A DNA stretch of 64,000 nucleotides from Mycolicibacterium poriferae (GCF_010728325.1 NZ_AP022570.1:5648831-5712830), one strand, 5' to 3'; shown: positions 24,819-36,230, counted from the first letter of the stretch. Notes: generated by a model from the sequence alone, not told the origin. Numbers and translations are program-made.

Positions 24819-25083
24819 CCGCAGCATCAGGACGAAGGTCACCGACCGAGCCCATCCGCGCGCGCTCACGCGGGGTTGTGGATCCCCAGATGCCATGGCG
24901 CTCAGGATGTTCCAGTGCATGGGTCAAGCACTGCGGGCGTACCGCGCAGCGGTGGCAGATTCGCTTGACCTCATCCTCACGTGCGCGCCGCAGACTGCCC
25001 TGATACTGCTCGGAGGCGTAGAACAGGTCGGTGGGCAGGCCCCGGCACCGTGCGTGCCGTCGCCAGCCCCACCCGTCGGTCAC
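24784..25083 (-). CDS. WhiB-like [4Fe-4S] protein coupled to ribosomal protein L31B
   Basis: 99 residues from GTG 25083; its GTGA overlaps the rpmE2 stop, so it is translationally coupled. The four WhiB cysteines are at 13, 43, 46 and 52 (HARC, ICHRC, RPQC), followed by the [11 protein letters not shown] turn; these bind a [4Fe-4S] cluster in the family. A short disordered tail follows. Which of the known Whi classes it belongs to is unclear. Being second in a Zur-controlled operon with a zinc-free ribosomal protein suggests a regulator made only in zinc starvation. Confidence 0.85.
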   Translation of the reverse strand: MTDGWGWRRHARCRGLPTDLFYASEQYQGSLRRAREDEVKRICHRCAVRPQCLTHALEHPERHGIWGSTTPRERARMGSVGDLRPDAAVSGLRRPDAAG

Positions 25084-25355
25084 CGCCCGTGCGCGCCCGA
25101 GCGCCGGTTTCCGTAGCGGCGGTTGAACTTCTCGACCTGGCCTGCGGCGTCGACGATCCGACGGCTTCCGGTCCAGAACGGGTGCGAATCAGCCGAGACC
25201 TCGACGACGACCAGGGGGTACTCCCGCACCCCCTCCGCGGTCTCCCATTCGATGGTCTTGTCGCTCGTCACGGTCGACCTGGTCAGGAACTTCGTGCCGG
25301 TGTTGGCGTCCTGAAACACGACGGGGTGGTAGTCGGGGTGAATTCCCGCCTTCAT
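25080..25355 (-). CDS. rpmE2: 50S ribosomal protein L31 type B (zinc-independent)
   Basis: 91 residues starting [16 protein letters not shown], with [13 protein letters not shown] and VEKFNRRYG. It has no CxxC zinc pairs, so it is the type B form that replaces zinc-binding L31 when zinc is short and frees zinc for other uses. The Zur box ends at 25396, about 27 bases upstream of the start. The WhiB-like gene overlaps its stop codon. The other alternative ribosomal proteins usually grouped with it are not in this window. Confidence 0.92.
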   Translation of the reverse strand: MKAGIHPDYHPVVFQDANTGTKFLTRSTVTSDKTIEWETAEGVREYPLVVVEVSADSHPFWTGSRRIVDAAGQVEKFNRRYGNRRSGAHGR

Positions 25356-25381
25356 GAGCTGCCTCCGCGATCGAAACTATT

Positions 25382-25396
25382 TGAAAATCATTTCCA
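25382..25396. promoter_or_regulatory. Zur-type operator upstream of rpmE2-whiB
   Basis: TGAAAAT-C-ATTTCCA followed by TTAA: 7-1-7 palindrome with one mismatch, upstream of the L31B gene, a classic Zur target. It lies 50 bases before the divergent hydrolase gene, which might also be affected. Confidence 0.85.
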
Positions 25397-25445
25397 TTAA
25401 TACCGGCTCCGGCCACCCCAACGCAACCCCGCCTAAGGTGGCGTG

Positions 25446-26360
25446 ATGCGTCTGAAGTTGGGCCGGCCCGACCTGGCGGCTTACCGCGGCTTCTGCGACG
25501 TCCCCGCGGCGTCGAAGGCCACCGAGTTGTCCGTGACCTGGGCCGGGGTCACCACGCTGCTGATCGACGACGGTGTCTCAGCGGTACTCACCGACGGGTT
25601 CTTCAGCCGGCCCGGTCTTCTCACGGTGGCGACCTGTCCGTTGCGGTCCAGCAGACGGCGCATCGAGTCGGGTCTGGAGCGGCTGGGCGTCCAGCGCCTG
25701 GCCGCCGTGACGCCGGTGCACACCCACTACGACCACGCCATGGACTCCGCGGTGGTGGCTGATCTCACCGGCGCCCGCATCATCGGCGGATCCTCAGCCG
25801 CACAGATCGCCGCCGGCCACGGTCTGTATCGGGCCGACATCGTCACCCCCGGTGAGCCCGTCACCGCGGGCAACTACGACATCACGTTGATCGAAGGACA
25901 CCATTGCCCCCCGGATCGATTCCCGGGTGCCATCACCGCTCCCGTGGCCCCCTCCGCGCGGGCGTCGGCCTACCGATGCGGCGAAGCCTGGTCCACCATG
26001 GTCGCGCACCGCCCGACCGGCCGACGACTGCTGATCGTCGGCAGCGCCGGCTACCTGCCGGGGGCGCTGTCCGGGTACCGCGCGGACGTGGCCTATCTCG
26101 GCGTCGGGCAACTCGGCCTGCAACCGGCCGAATACCTCGTCGAATACTGGTCGCAGACCGTCCGCACGGTCGGCGCCCGCCGGGTGGTGCTGATCCACTG
26201 GGACGACTTCTTCCGTCCGCTCGACAAGCCCTTGCGCGCACTGCCTTTCGCCGCAGACGATCTCGACGCCACGATGGCGGTGCTGACCGGACTCGCCGAA
26301 CGCGACGGGGTGGCACTGCACCTGCCGACGCTGTGGCACCGCGCCGACCCATGGCGCTGA
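25446..26360 (+). CDS. MBL-fold metallo-hydrolase (Rv3577-like)
   Basis: 304 residues from ATG 25446 (GTG 25443 directly precedes it). The metallo-beta-lactamase motif is HTHYDHAMD near residue 97, with later histidines in EGHHCPPDR and a C-terminal VLIHWDDFFRPL. The active site should bind two metal ions; the substrate is not evident. The downstream arsB2 begins inside its last codons (10-base overlap), the same pair order as in M. tuberculosis. Confidence 0.82.
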   Translation: MRLKLGRPDLAAYRGFCDVPAASKATELSVTWAGVTTLLIDDGVSAVLTDGFFSRPGLLTVATCPLRSSRRRIESGLERLGVQRLAAVTPVHTHYDHAMDSAVVADLTGARIIGGSSAAQIAAGHGLYRADIVTPGEPVTAGNYDITLIEGHHCPPDRFPGAITAPVAPSARASAYRCGEAWSTMVAHRPTGRRLLIVGSAGYLPGALSGYRADVAYLGVGQLGLQPAEYLVEYWSQTVRTVGARRVVLIHWDDFFRPLDKPLRALPFAADDLDATMAVLTGLAERDGVALHLPTLWHRADPWR

Positions 26361-27595
26361 TCCTCTCCGTGGCCGCCCTCGCGGCCGTGCTCGGCTTCGC
26401 GTTGCGGCGCCCCCGCGGCTGGCCCGAGATCGTGGTGGCACTACCCGCGGCTGGGCTGCTGCTCGCGGTCGGGGCGACCACGTGGCAGAGCGCGCGCACC
26501 GAGGTGACCGACCTGCTCCCTGTGGTCGGCTTCCTCGCGGCGGTGCTCGTGCTGGCTCGTCTGTGCGACGACGACGGACTGTTCCGCGCGGCAGGATCAG
26601 CGATGGCACGCAGCACCCGAGGGGACCAGAAACGGTTGCTGGCTTCGGTCTTCGCCATCGCCGCGGCGGTCACGGCGATCCTGAGCCTGGACGCCACGGT
26701 GGTGCTGCTGACCCCCGTCGTGCTGGCCACCGCCCGCACCCTCGGTGTGCCCGCCCGGCCCCACACCTACGCCACCGCTCATCTGGCCAACAGCGCGTCG
26801 CTGCTGCTTCCGGTGTCGAACCTGACCAATCTGCTCGCATTCAGTGCCGCCGGGCTGTCGTTCCTGCACTTCACCGCCGTCATGGCACTTCCCTGGCTGG
26901 CGGTGGTCGCGATTGAATTCCTCATACTGCGAAAGTTTTTCGCCAAAGATCTGGCCGTGGCGCCGCGCCCGCGGGCCGAGGCAACTCCGGCTCCCTGGCC
27001 GCGCTTCACGCTCGTCGTGCTGGCTCTGACACTGGCCGGCTTCGCGCTGACCTCGCTGGCCGGGTTGTCCCCGGCGTGGGCTGCGCTGGCCGGGGCACTG
27101 GTTCTCGGCATCCGCGGCCTTGCCACCGGGCGGACAACGGTCACCAGGATCACCGTCGCCGTCGACGGGCCCTTTCTCGTGTTCGTGCTGTGCCTGGGCG
27201 TGGTCGTCGACGCCGTGATGCGCAACGGCCTGGAATCGACGATGCAGCAGATCCTGCCCGACGGGACGGGGCTGCCCGCGCTGCTCTGGATCGCCGCGGT
27301 GGCCGCGATGCTGTCCAACGTCGTGAACAATCTGCCGGCCGTGTTGGTCTTGCTGCCGCTGGTGGCGGCGATGGGGCCGCCCGCCGTACTGGCCATGCTG
27401 ATCGGCGTCAACGTCGGCCCCAACCTCACCTACGTCGGGTCACTGGCGAACCTGCTGTGGCGCAACGTGGTGCGCACATCAGACGTCCCCACCGGCGCCG
27501 CCGCATTCAGCCTCGTCGGACTGTGCACGGTCCCGCTGACGCTGGTCGCCGGCGTCGCAGCGCTGTGGGCCGGTCTACAACTGTTCAACATCTGA
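26351..27595 (+). CDS. arsB2: ArsB/NhaD-type membrane transporter ArsB2
   Basis: 414 residues with 10-12 hydrophobic helices. The ion-transporter family pattern is visible in SLDATVVLLTPVVLATAR, TAHLANSASLLLPVSNLTNLLAF and NVVNNLPAVLVLLPLVA near the C-terminus. Length and position match Rv3578 arsB2. No arsR, arsC or arsenite ATPase is beside it, so arsenite export is a family name rather than shown here. Translation is probably coupled to the upstream hydrolase. Confidence 0.85.
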   Translation: MALILSVAALAAVLGFALRRPRGWPEIVVALPAAGLLLAVGATTWQSARTEVTDLLPVVGFLAAVLVLARLCDDDGLFRAAGSAMARSTRGDQKRLLASVFAIAAAVTAILSLDATVVLLTPVVLATARTLGVPARPHTYATAHLANSASLLLPVSNLTNLLAFSAAGLSFLHFTAVMALPWLAVVAIEFLILRKFFAKDLAVAPRPRAEATPAPWPRFTLVVLALTLAGFALTSLAGLSPAWAALAGALVLGIRGLATGRTTVTRITVAVDGPFLVFVLCLGVVVDAVMRNGLESTMQQILPDGTGLPALLWIAAVAAMLSNVVNNLPAVLVLLPLVAAMGPPAVLAMLIGVNVGPNLTYVGSLANLLWRNVVRTSDVPTGAAAFSLVGLCTVPLTLVAGVAALWAGLQLFNI

Positions 27596-27658
27596 CCCTC
27601 AACGTTTCACCTGCCAGAGCAGCGGTGCGGCGGGCGCGATCACGCCTCAGCCGGGACA

Positions 27659-28432
27659 ATGAAGAGCGTGGTGCCCTACCGCAGATACGTCGCGCTGGGT
27701 GATTCCTTCACCGAAGGCATCGGCGATCCTCACCCCGGTAGCCCGAACGGCGTGTGCGGCTGGGCCGACCGGTTGGCCGCGCGGCTGGCAAGAGCCGATC
27801 CCGAGTTCCGCTATGCCAACCTCGCTGTGCGCGGCCGGACCATGAACGACATCCTGACCGGCCAGGTCCAGGCCGCCATGCTCGCCGAACCGGACCTGGT
27901 GACCATCTACGCCGGGATGAACGACCTGATGGCCCTGCGTGTCGACATGGACGCCATGATGGCCCGCTACGCCGACGGCCTGAAGTCCCTGCAGCAGACC
28001 GGCGCCACCGTCCTCGCCTTCACCGCGCCGGATCTGGGGGCCAAACCCATGTTCCGCGGGTTGCGCGGGCGGGCGGCGATCTACAACGAACTGCTGCGCC
28101 GCATCGCCGACGACCTCGGCGTCGCGCTCATCGACTTCTGGCGCTTCGACGAATTCCGCGATCCCCGGCTCTGGGACCACGACCGGGTGCACCTGTCGGC
28201 GCTCGGCCACGAGTTCATGGCCGAGCGGGTCTTCGACTGCCTACCGGACGCCGACCCGCTGGCCTGCCCTGCGACGTCGTTTCTGGCCGCTCCGTCCGGC
28301 AGCGCGACAGTCGTCGGCAACGTGCGCTGGGCGGTGTCGTTCGCGGCGCCGTGGGCCATCCGGCGGCTGCGCCGGATCACACCCGGCATCGGGATCGAGC
28401 CGAAGTCCACCACACTGGCCCGGGTGGGCTGA
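27659..28432 (+). CDS. SGNH/GDSL hydrolase
   Basis: 257 residues. Block I is VALGDSFTEG with the nucleophile Ser, block II has Gly in NLAVRGRT, block III is YAGMNDLM, and block V is DRVHLSALGH with the catalytic Asp and His. No signal peptide, so cytoplasmic esterase or lipase activity is likely; substrate unknown. ATG 27659 is used; GTG codons at 27668 and 27671 are close alternatives. Confidence 0.82.
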   Translation: MKSVVPYRRYVALGDSFTEGIGDPHPGSPNGVCGWADRLAARLARADPEFRYANLAVRGRTMNDILTGQVQAAMLAEPDLVTIYAGMNDLMALRVDMDAMMARYADGLKSLQQTGATVLAFTAPDLGAKPMFRGLRGRAAIYNELLRRIADDLGVALIDFWRFDEFRDPRLWDHDRVHLSALGHEFMAERVFDCLPDADPLACPATSFLAAPSGSATVVGNVRWAVSFAAPWAIRRLRRITPGIGIEPKSTTLARVG

Positions 28433-28442
28433 GCCTGCGCTG

Positions 28443-29384
28443 TCAGCCCCGACGCTTTCGGGCGATGTCGGCGAGCACCACCCCCGCCGCGACCGCGGCG
28501 TTGAGCGACTCGGTGGGTCCCGCCATCGGGATCGACACCACCGCGTCACAGTTCTCCCGCACCAGCCGGGACAGTCCCTTGCCTTCCGACCCAACCACCA
28601 GCACCGTCGGCCCGTCGGCGTCGAGATCGTCGATCGTGGTGTCCCCACCGGCATCGAGACCGACGATCTGCAAACCGGCGTCCGCCCAGTTCTTGAGGGC
28701 GCGGGTCAGGTTCGGCGCCCGCGCCACCGGCACCCGCGCAGCCGCACCCGCGCTGGTGCGCCATGCCACCGCCGTCACCGACGCCGAGCGTCGCTGCGGA
28801 ATCAGCACCCCGTGGCCGCCGAACGCGGACACCGAGCGCACGATCGCACCGAGATTCCGGGGGTCGGAGATGTTGTCGAGCGCCACCAGCAGCGGCGCCA
28901 TCGCGTCGGCCTTCGCCGCGGCCAGCAGATCGTCGGGGTGGGCGTAGTCGTAGGGCGGGATCTGCAACGCGATGCCCTGATGCATACCGTTGGCAGCGAT
29001 GCGGTCCAGGTCGTGGCGCGGCACCTCGAGGATCGCGATGCCCGTGTCGGCGGCGGTCTGCACGGACTCGGTCAGACGTTCATCCGAATCCGTGCCCAGC
29101 GCCACGTACAGCGCCGTGGCCGGCACCCCGGCGCGCAGGCATTCGACCACGGGGTTGCGCCCGAGCACGATCTCCACATCGTCCGTTTTCTTGTGCCTGC
29201 CCTGCTGCTGGCGGGCGGTCTTGGCGGCACGTTTGGCTGCCGGATGGTTGGGCCGCTGGTGGGCGGGCGGGGTGGCGCCCTTACCCTCCAGCCCACGCCG
29301 CCGGACCCCACCGGAGCCGACCGTCGGGCCCTTCTTGGTGCCGGGCTTGCGTACCGCGCCCCGCCGCTGCGAGTTGCCGGCCAT
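28443..29384 (-). CDS. rlmB: TrmH/RlmB-type 23S rRNA 2'-O-methyltransferase (SpoU family)
   Basis: 313 residues from ATG 29384; its A overlaps the cysS stop (TAATG). An Arg/Lys/Gln-rich N-terminal tail of about 75 residues precedes the substrate-binding domain ([14 protein letters not shown]) and the SPOUT knot domain with motifs [29 protein letters not shown] and [19 protein letters not shown]. The family methylates 2'-OH of guanosine 2251 in 23S rRNA; mycobacterial members are annotated this way by homology. Confidence 0.87.
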   Translation of the reverse strand: MAGNSQRRGAVRKPGTKKGPTVGSGGVRRRGLEGKGATPPAHQRPNHPAAKRAAKTARQQQGRHKKTDDVEIVLGRNPVVECLRAGVPATALYVALGTDSDERLTESVQTAADTGIAILEVPRHDLDRIAANGMHQGIALQIPPYDYAHPDDLLAAAKADAMAPLLVALDNISDPRNLGAIVRSVSAFGGHGVLIPQRRSASVTAVAWRTSAGAAARVPVARAPNLTRALKNWADAGLQIVGLDAGGDTTIDDLDADGPTVLVVGSEGKGLSRLVRENCDAVVSIPMAGPTESLNAAVAAGVVLADIARKRRG

Positions 29385-30799
29385 TACTTGTCCGTTCCGT
29401 CGATGAGTGACCACTGAGGCCCGTCAGCGGTGTCGGTGACCTCGATCCCGGCCTGCTTGAGGCGGTCGCGGATCGCGTCGGCCTCGGCCCAGTCGCGCCG
29501 CGCCCGGGCGTCCTCGCGGCGCTTCACCTCAGCGTGCACGAGTACGTCGACGGCCGCCAGCGCAGCGGAGGTCTCATCCCGCGACTCCCACCGCTCGTCG
29601 AGCGGGTCGGCGCCGAGGATGCCCATCATGGCGCGGATCGACATCGCCCGGTTCAGCGCGGTGTCGTGGTCGCCGCTCTCCAGCGCCCGGTTCCCCTCGG
29701 CCCGCACCGCGTGCACCTCGGCCAGCGCCGCGGGAACCGCCAGGTCATCGTCGAGGGCCGCGGCGAACTTCGCCGTCCACTCACCGGGCACCACGGCTCC
29801 CACCCGGGTGCGGACCCGGTGCAGGAAATCCTCGATGCCGGTGTAGGCCCGGGCCGCATCGGTGAGTGCGGTCTCGGAGAACTCCAGCATCGAGCGGTAA
29901 TGCGCGCTACCCAGGTAGTACCGCAGCTCGGCGGGGCGCACCCGCTGCAGCACCGCGGGTATGGCCAGCACGTTGCCCAGCGACTTGCTCATCTTCTCGC
30001 CGCCCATGGTCACCCAGCCGTTGTGCAGCCAGAAGCGGGCGAAGCCGTCGCCGGCCGCCTCGGCCTGGGCGATCTCGTTCTCGTGATGCGGGAACACCAG
30101 ATCCATGCCGCCGGCGTGGATGTCGAACTGTTCACCCAGATACGCCTCGCACATCGCGACGCACTCGGTGTGCCACCCGGGCCTGCCCCGGCCCCACGGC
30201 GTCGGCCACGACGGCTCACCGGGCTTGGCGCCCTTCCACAGCGTGAAATCGCGCTGATCACGCTTGCCGGTGGCCACGCCCTCGCCCTGATGGACGTCCT
30301 CGACCTTGTGGCCGGAGAGCTTGCCGTAATCGGGCAGCGACGCCACGTCGAAGTACACGTCACCGTCACCGGCATAGGCGTGCCCACGCTCGATGAGCCG
30401 TTCGATCAACTCCACCATCTGCGTGATGTGGCCGGTGGCGCGCGGCTCGGCCGACGGCGGCAGCACACCCAGCGCGTCATATGCCGCCGAGAACGCCCGC
30501 TCGTAGGTGGCGGCCCACTCCCACCACGGTCGGCCGGCGTCGGCGGCCTTGGTGAGGATCTTGTCGTCGATGTCGGTGACGTTGCGGATGAACGCCACGT
30601 CGAAGCCCTTGGCGGTCAGCCAGCGGCGCAGGACGTCGAAAGCGACGCCGCTGCGCACGTGCCCGATGTGGGGCAGGCCCTGAACCGTGGCGCCGCACAG
30701 ATAGATCGAGACGTGGCCGGGCCGCAGTGGCGCGAAATCGCGCACACCGCCAGACAAGGTGTCATACAGCCGCATCACGACTGCGGGGCGTTCGGTCAC
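29384..30799 (-). CDS. cysS: Cysteinyl-tRNA synthetase
   Basis: 471 residues from GTG 30799 (ATG 30775 is a later option). Class I motifs are the HIGH-like GLPHIGHV and the KMSKS loop [10 protein letters not shown]. Zinc ligands of the active site are seen at YLCG, GWHTEC and HHENEIAQ. Near-identical in length and sequence pattern to recalled M. tuberculosis cysS1. It lies in the conserved series carD-ispF-cysS-rlmB. The enzyme needs zinc to select cysteine. Confidence 0.93.
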   Translation of the reverse strand: MTERPAVVMRLYDTLSGGVRDFAPLRPGHVSIYLCGATVQGLPHIGHVRSGVAFDVLRRWLTAKGFDVAFIRNVTDIDDKILTKAADAGRPWWEWAATYERAFSAAYDALGVLPPSAEPRATGHITQMVELIERLIERGHAYAGDGDVYFDVASLPDYGKLSGHKVEDVHQGEGVATGKRDQRDFTLWKGAKPGEPSWPTPWGRGRPGWHTECVAMCEAYLGEQFDIHAGGMDLVFPHHENEIAQAEAAGDGFARFWLHNGWVTMGGEKMSKSLGNVLAIPAVLQRVRPAELRYYLGSAHYRSMLEFSETALTDAARAYTGIEDFLHRVRTRVGAVVPGEWTAKFAAALDDDLAVPAALAEVHAVRAEGNRALESGDHDTALNRAMSIRAMMGILGADPLDERWESRDETSAALAAVDVLVHAEVKRREDARARRDWAEADAIRDRLKQAGIEVTDTADGPQWSLIDGTDK

Positions 30800-30810
30800 G
30801 ACGGGCCAGC

Positions 30811-31305
30811 TTACCGGCCGGTTCCGCTCCGACCCTCATCGCCGGTAACCAGGGCCGTGGCGATCGCCGCGAGACCCTCGCCCCGGCCCGTCAGCCCCAG
30901 GCCGTCGGTAGTGGTGGCCGACACCGACACCGGCGCCCCGAGCAGCTCGGAGAGCACGTGCTGAGCTTCGGCCCGACGCGGACCGACCTTCGGCCGGTTC
31001 CCGATGACCTGAACAGCCGCGTTACCGATGCTCAAACCTGCCTCAATCAGCAGCGCATGCACGTGTCGTAGCATTTCGGCGCCGCTGACCCCCTGCCACT
31101 GGGGCTGGCCGGTGCCGAACACCTCGCCGATGTCGCCCATGCCGGCCGCCGACAGCAATGCGTCACACAAAGCATGTGCGGCCACGTCGCCGTCGGAGTG
31201 ACCGGAACAGCCGTCAGCGTCGTCGAAAAGCAGACACAACAGCCAGCATGGACGCCCGGGTTCGATGGGATGGACGTCGGTACCGAGCCCGACGCGTAAC
31301 GTCAT
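30811..31305 (-). CDS. ispF: 2-C-methyl-D-erythritol 2,4-cyclodiphosphate synthase
   Basis: 164 residues with the metal-site motifs GTDVHP and [21 protein letters not shown], and the C-terminal [21 protein letters not shown]. It closes the cyclodiphosphate in the MEP isoprenoid pathway. In M. tuberculosis and relatives ispD lies between carD and ispF; here only 21 bases separate the carD stop from the ispF start. Confidence 0.93.
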   Translation of the reverse strand: MTLRVGLGTDVHPIEPGRPCWLLCLLFDDADGCSGHSDGDVAAHALCDALLSAAGMGDIGEVFGTGQPQWQGVSGAEMLRHVHALLIEAGLSIGNAAVQVIGNRPKVGPRRAEAQHVLSELLGAPVSVSATTTDGLGLTGRGEGLAAIATALVTGDEGRSGTGR

Positions 31306-31326
31306 CGAGGCTCCAGCGGAGAGCGA

Positions 31327-32190
<864 letters not shown>

Positions 32191-32784
32191 GTGAAACCCT
32201 TGAACCGGCGCACCCCAGTCATGACCGCAGCGCTGGCATCCTGTGGATTGGCCGCGTCCGTGGTGCTCGGCGGATGCAGTGCCGGCCAGGTGGCCCAGAC
32301 CGCGACGCAGGAACCGGCGGTGAACGGCACCAGCGCCGGCGCCGGCACGATCGACCTGCGCAACATCCACCTGCGCGCCCCGCAGACCGCCGACTACGTC
32401 GAGCCCGGCACCGAGGTCGAGTTGATCTTCGTCGCCGCGAACGGCTCCCCGGACGTCGCCGACGAACTGGAGTCGATCACCTCTGACGTCGGTGAGGTGA
32501 CGTTGACCGGGGACACGGCCATTCCCGTGAACGGGGCGCTGATAGTGGGGACGCCGGACACCGGCGAGCTGGCCGCCTTGGAGAGTGTCGAACCCGCCGT
32601 GGACGCCGAAGCGATGGTGGAGCTGAGCCAGCCCATCTCCAACGGCTTGACCTACGACTTCACCTTCAACTTCAAAGAAGGTGGCCAGACCACCGTGGCC
32701 GTGCCGATCTCCGCCGGCGAGGAGCCACGGCGCGACGACGCCGGGGCCGGCGGCGAGTCCTCGGGGCATTCGGGCGGTCACTGA
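32191..32784 (+). CDS. lpqE: Lipoprotein LpqE
   Basis: 197 residues from GTG 32191, with AGGAGG five bases upstream. The signal peptide ends in VVLGGCSAG. The mature part is a small all-beta domain ([34 protein letters not shown]...) with a short His-containing tail (SGHSGGH). Position matches Rv3584 lpqE. The fold recalls copper-chaperone-like extracytoplasmic domains, but metal ligands are not clear, so the function stays open. Confidence 0.85.
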   Translation: MKPLNRRTPVMTAALASCGLAASVVLGGCSAGQVAQTATQEPAVNGTSAGAGTIDLRNIHLRAPQTADYVEPGTEVELIFVAANGSPDVADELESITSDVGEVTLTGDTAIPVNGALIVGTPDTGELAALESVEPAVDAEAMVELSQPISNGLTYDFTFNFKEGGQTTVAVPISAGEEPRRDDAGAGGESSGHSGGH

Positions 32785-32877
32785 CCGACTCCACGGCGCG
32801 GCCCCACGGGTCACCCGGGCGCGCGACACGGCGTCGATGGGGCAGGTTCTGTCGGTCGCGGCCGCTACCGTCACGGC

Positions 32878-34266
32878 GTGGCCAGGGCAACATCGAAGAC
32901 ACGCGCGCAACATCGCTGCTCGGAGTGTCACCACGTCACTCCGAAGTGGGTCGGCCGCTGCCCCGAGTGCGGTACCTGGGGCACCGTCGAGGAGGTCACC
33001 CTCGCCGCGGTCGGGGCGTCCGGATCGCGACTGGCGGTAGCGCCCGCCTCGCCCGCGGTGCCGATCAGCTCCATCGACCCGGGCACCACCCGGCACTTCC
33101 ACACCGGCGTCAGCGAGTTGGACCGGGTGCTCGGAGGCGGGCTCGTCCCGGGATCGGTGACGCTGCTGGCCGGTGATCCCGGGGTCGGAAAATCCACGCT
33201 GCTGCTCGAGGTGGCCCACCGCTGGGCGGAGTCCGGGCGGCGGGCGCTGTACCTGTCCGGGGAGGAGTCAGCCGGTCAGATCCGGCTACGTGCCGAACGC
33301 ACCGGCTGCACGCACGACGAGGTCTACCTCGCAGCGGAATCCGATCTGGCAACGGCGCTGGGACACATCGACGCCGTGCGGCCCAGCCTGGTCGTGGTGG
33401 ATTCGGTGCAGACCTTGTCGAGCACCGAAGCCGACGGCGTCACCGGTGGGGTCACCCAGGTCCGCGCCGTGACGACGGCCCTGACCATGACTGCGAAAAC
33501 CACCGGGGTCGCGATGCTGCTGGTCGGCCACGTCACCAAGGACGGTGCCATCGCCGGACCGCGCTCGCTGGAGCACCTCGTCGACGTGGTCCTGCACTTC
33601 GAGGGTGACCGGGCGTCGGCGCTGCGGATGGTGCGCGGCATCAAGAACCGGTTCGGCGCCGCCGACGAAGTCGGCTGTTTCCTCATGCACGACAACGGGA
33701 TCGAGTGTGTCGCCGACCCGTCCGGGCTGTTCCTGGACCAGCGCCCCAAGGCGGTTCCCGGTACCGCCGTCACCGTGACCCTCGACGGCAAGCGCCCGAT
33801 GATCGGCGAGGTACAAGCACTGATCGGCGCCCCGGCCAGCGGCAGTCCGCGCCGCGCCGTCAGCGGCATCGACTCCGCCCGCGCTGCGATGATCACCGCC
33901 GTCCTCGAGAAACGTGCCCGGCTGCCTGTGGGCGCCAACGACATCTACCTGTCGACGGTGGGCGGCATGCGGTTGACGGACTCGTCGTCGGACCTGGCGG
34001 TGGCGCTGGCGATCGCCTCGGCGGCGGTGGACCTGCCGATGCCCGCCACCGCGGTGGCCATCGGAGAGGTGGGACTGGCCGGGGATCTGCGGCGGGTCAC
34101 CGGCATGGACCGGCGGCTGGCCGAGGCCGCGCGATTGGGCTTCACGTGCGCGGTCGTGCCGGCCGGGACGGCCTCGGCACCGGCCGGATTGCGCACCCTG
34201 CCCGCCGACGACATCGTCTCGGCGTTGCAGGTCTTGACACGGATCAGCCAGAATGGCCCCACCTAG
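32878..34266 (+). CDS. radA: DNA repair ATPase RadA
   Basis: 462 residues from GTG 32878. The N-terminal C4 zinc finger is CSECHH...CPEC, Walker A is GDPGVGKST, Walker B is [10 protein letters not shown], the RadA-specific motif is KNRFG, and a Lon-protease-like C-terminal domain ([29 protein letters not shown]) follows. RadA drives branch migration of recombination intermediates. It lies just upstream of disA, the conserved pairing. Confidence 0.94.
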   Translation: MARATSKTRAQHRCSECHHVTPKWVGRCPECGTWGTVEEVTLAAVGASGSRLAVAPASPAVPISSIDPGTTRHFHTGVSELDRVLGGGLVPGSVTLLAGDPGVGKSTLLLEVAHRWAESGRRALYLSGEESAGQIRLRAERTGCTHDEVYLAAESDLATALGHIDAVRPSLVVVDSVQTLSSTEADGVTGGVTQVRAVTTALTMTAKTTGVAMLLVGHVTKDGAIAGPRSLEHLVDVVLHFEGDRASALRMVRGIKNRFGAADEVGCFLMHDNGIECVADPSGLFLDQRPKAVPGTAVTVTLDGKRPMIGEVQALIGAPASGSPRRAVSGIDSARAAMITAVLEKRARLPVGANDIYLSTVGGMRLTDSSSDLAVALAIASAAVDLPMPATAVAIGEVGLAGDLRRVTGMDRRLAEAARLGFTCAVVPAGTASAPAGLRTLPADDIVSALQVLTRISQNGPT

Positions 34267-34288
34267 CGCTTTGACCCGTGGAGATGAG

Positions 34289-35419
34289 ATGGCCGTGAAG
34301 CCCGCGACTTCCGGGTCGGGACGGACGGGCCGCACGGTTGTGCCGCTGGCCAGACCGACGCTGCGGGAGACCATCGCACGGCTGGCGCCCGGTACGCCGC
34401 TGCGCGACGGCCTGGAACGCATTCTGCGGGGGCAGACCGGGGCGCTGATCGTGATCGGCTACGACGACAGCGTCGAAGCCATCTGCGACGGCGGATTCCA
34501 GCTGGACGTGCGCTACGCCCCCACCCGGTTGCGGGAGCTGTCGAAGATGGACGGCGCTGTCGTGCTGTCCAGCGATGGCAGCCGGATCCTGCGGGCCAAC
34601 GTCCAACTCGTGCCTGATCCCTCCATCCCGACCGAGGAATCCGGCACCCGGCACCGCTCCGCGGAGCGCACCGCGATCCAGACCGGGTATCCGGTGATCT
34701 CGGTGAGCCACTCGATGAGCATCGTCACCGTCTACGTCGCCGGCGGCCGGCATGTGGTGCCCGAGTCGGCCACCATCCTGTCGCGGGCCAACCAGACCAT
34801 CGCCACCCTCGAGCGTTACAAGACCCGGCTCGACGAAGTCAGCAGGCAACTCTCGACCGCCGAGATCGAGGATTTCGTGACGCTGCGCGACGTGATGACC
34901 GTGGTGCAGCGACTGGAGATGGTGCGCCGGATCAGCCTCGAGATCGACGCCCACGTCGTCGAACTCGGCACCGATGGGCGCCAGCTCAAACTGCAGCTCG
35001 ACGAGCTGGTCGGCGACAACGAGACCGACCGCGAGCTGATCGTGCGCGACTACCACGCCAACCCCGAGCCCCCCTCGGCCACGCAGGTCAGCGCCACCCT
35101 GGAAGAGCTCGACTCGCTGTCGGACAACGAGCTGCTCGACTTCACCACACTGGCAAGGGTTTTCGGTTATCCGTCGACGGCCGAAGCGCAGGATTCGGCG
35201 ATGAGTTCACGCGGCTACCGCGCCATGTCGGGGATCTCGCGTCTGCAGTTTGCCCACGTCGATCTGCTGGTCCGCTCGTTCGGCTCGCTGCAGGGCCTGC
35301 TGGCCGCCACGGCCAGCGACCTTCAGTCGGTCGAGGGCATCGGGTCGATGTGGGCCCGCCACATCCGCGAAGGACTGTCGCAGCTGGCCGAATCGACCAT
35401 CGCGGACCGGCTGGCTTAG
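34289..35419 (+). CDS. disA: DNA integrity scanning diadenylate cyclase DisA
   Basis: 376 residues from ATG 34289. The N-terminal DAC domain carries KMDGAVVLS and the catalytic [15 protein letters not shown]; a helical linker ([29 protein letters not shown]) and a C-terminal HhH DNA-binding domain ([27 protein letters not shown]) follow. It makes cyclic di-AMP and scans DNA. Upstream frame overlaps the radA 3' end and is not conserved in character. Confidence 0.94.
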   Translation: MAVKPATSGSGRTGRTVVPLARPTLRETIARLAPGTPLRDGLERILRGQTGALIVIGYDDSVEAICDGGFQLDVRYAPTRLRELSKMDGAVVLSSDGSRILRANVQLVPDPSIPTEESGTRHRSAERTAIQTGYPVISVSHSMSIVTVYVAGGRHVVPESATILSRANQTIATLERYKTRLDEVSRQLSTAEIEDFVTLRDVMTVVQRLEMVRRISLEIDAHVVELGTDGRQLKLQLDELVGDNETDRELIVRDYHANPEPPSATQVSATLEELDSLSDNELLDFTTLARVFGYPSTAEAQDSAMSSRGYRAMSGISRLQFAHVDLLVRSFGSLQGLLAATASDLQSVEGIGSMWARHIREGLSQLAESTIADRLA

Positions 35420-35426
35420 CGGACCG

Positions 35427-36230
35427 TCAGCCGACCGGGCCGGGCTGCGGCAGGTGCGGTGCACCGTTCGCGTCGGCAGGCGGCGGCGCGGCAGCCGGAT
35501 CGGCGAGGATGAACGGCACGGGCGCCGAGCGCAGGTTGCCCAACTGCACCACCAGGTTGTACATCCCCGGGCCGATCGGCTGACGGGGCAACGGGCAGTT
35601 GGGCGCCGAACCCATCCCGGTCCAGGTCACCTCGGTGGTCACCTGCTCGCCCGGCTGGAACGTCTTGATCAGCGTCTCGTTCGACGGTGCGCAGTCGAGG
35701 TTGGACCACAACCGCTGGTTCTCCAGGGTGTACACGTAGGCGGCCAGCACCGCGGCGCCGACGTCACGCTGGCAGGCGACCAGGCCGATGTTGGTGACGA
35801 CCATCGTGAACTTGGGTTGGTCACCGACGACGTACTGCGGTTCGTTGGTGATGCCCTTCACCGCGAGCGTGGAGTCGGGACAGTCGTCGCCTTCCTGCAG
35901 GATCGGCGGCGGGACGACCGCGGCCGTCGGCGTGGCGGTCGGCGGCGGCGCCTGCTGCGCGGGCGGCTGGATAGGTGTCTTGACCTCAGGGTTCTCGCCA
36001 GGCAGCGGCGTCGGCGGGGCGGCCTGGGCATTCTGGTCCGCCGTTTCGTTGGCGGTGGGCTGCTCGGAGCTGGTGCTGTTCATCACGACGACCATGACGA
36101 TCACGGCGATGATGCCGATGACCACCACCGCGACACCGAGCGCCAGCATGCGGCGTCTCCAATAGATCTGCTGCGGCAGCGGGCCATGCGGTTCTAGATC
36201 CAGCACGACATCACGGTAAGGGCACGTCAC
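35427..36230 (-). CDS. Membrane-anchored conserved protein (Rv3587c-like)
   Basis: 267 residues from GTG 36230; GTG 36206 is an alternative nearer the conserved DLEPHGPLPQQIYWRRR. There is one transmembrane segment (MLALGVAVVVIGIIAVIVMVVV), a Pro/Gln/Ala linker, and an extracytoplasmic beta-rich domain with four cysteines (DDCPDS, VACQRD, LDCAPS, PNCPLP) that could form two disulfides. Function unknown. Convergent with disA, seven bases apart. Confidence 0.75.
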   Translation of the reverse strand: MTCPYRDVVLDLEPHGPLPQQIYWRRRMLALGVAVVVIGIIAVIVMVVVMNSTSSEQPTANETADQNAQAAPPTPLPGENPEVKTPIQPPAQQAPPPTATPTAAVVPPPILQEGDDCPDSTLAVKGITNEPQYVVGDQPKFTMVVTNIGLVACQRDVGAAVLAAYVYTLENQRLWSNLDCAPSNETLIKTFQPGEQVTTEVTWTGMGSAPNCPLPRQPIGPGMYNLVVQLGNLRSAPVPFILADPAAAPPPADANGAPHLPQPGPVG

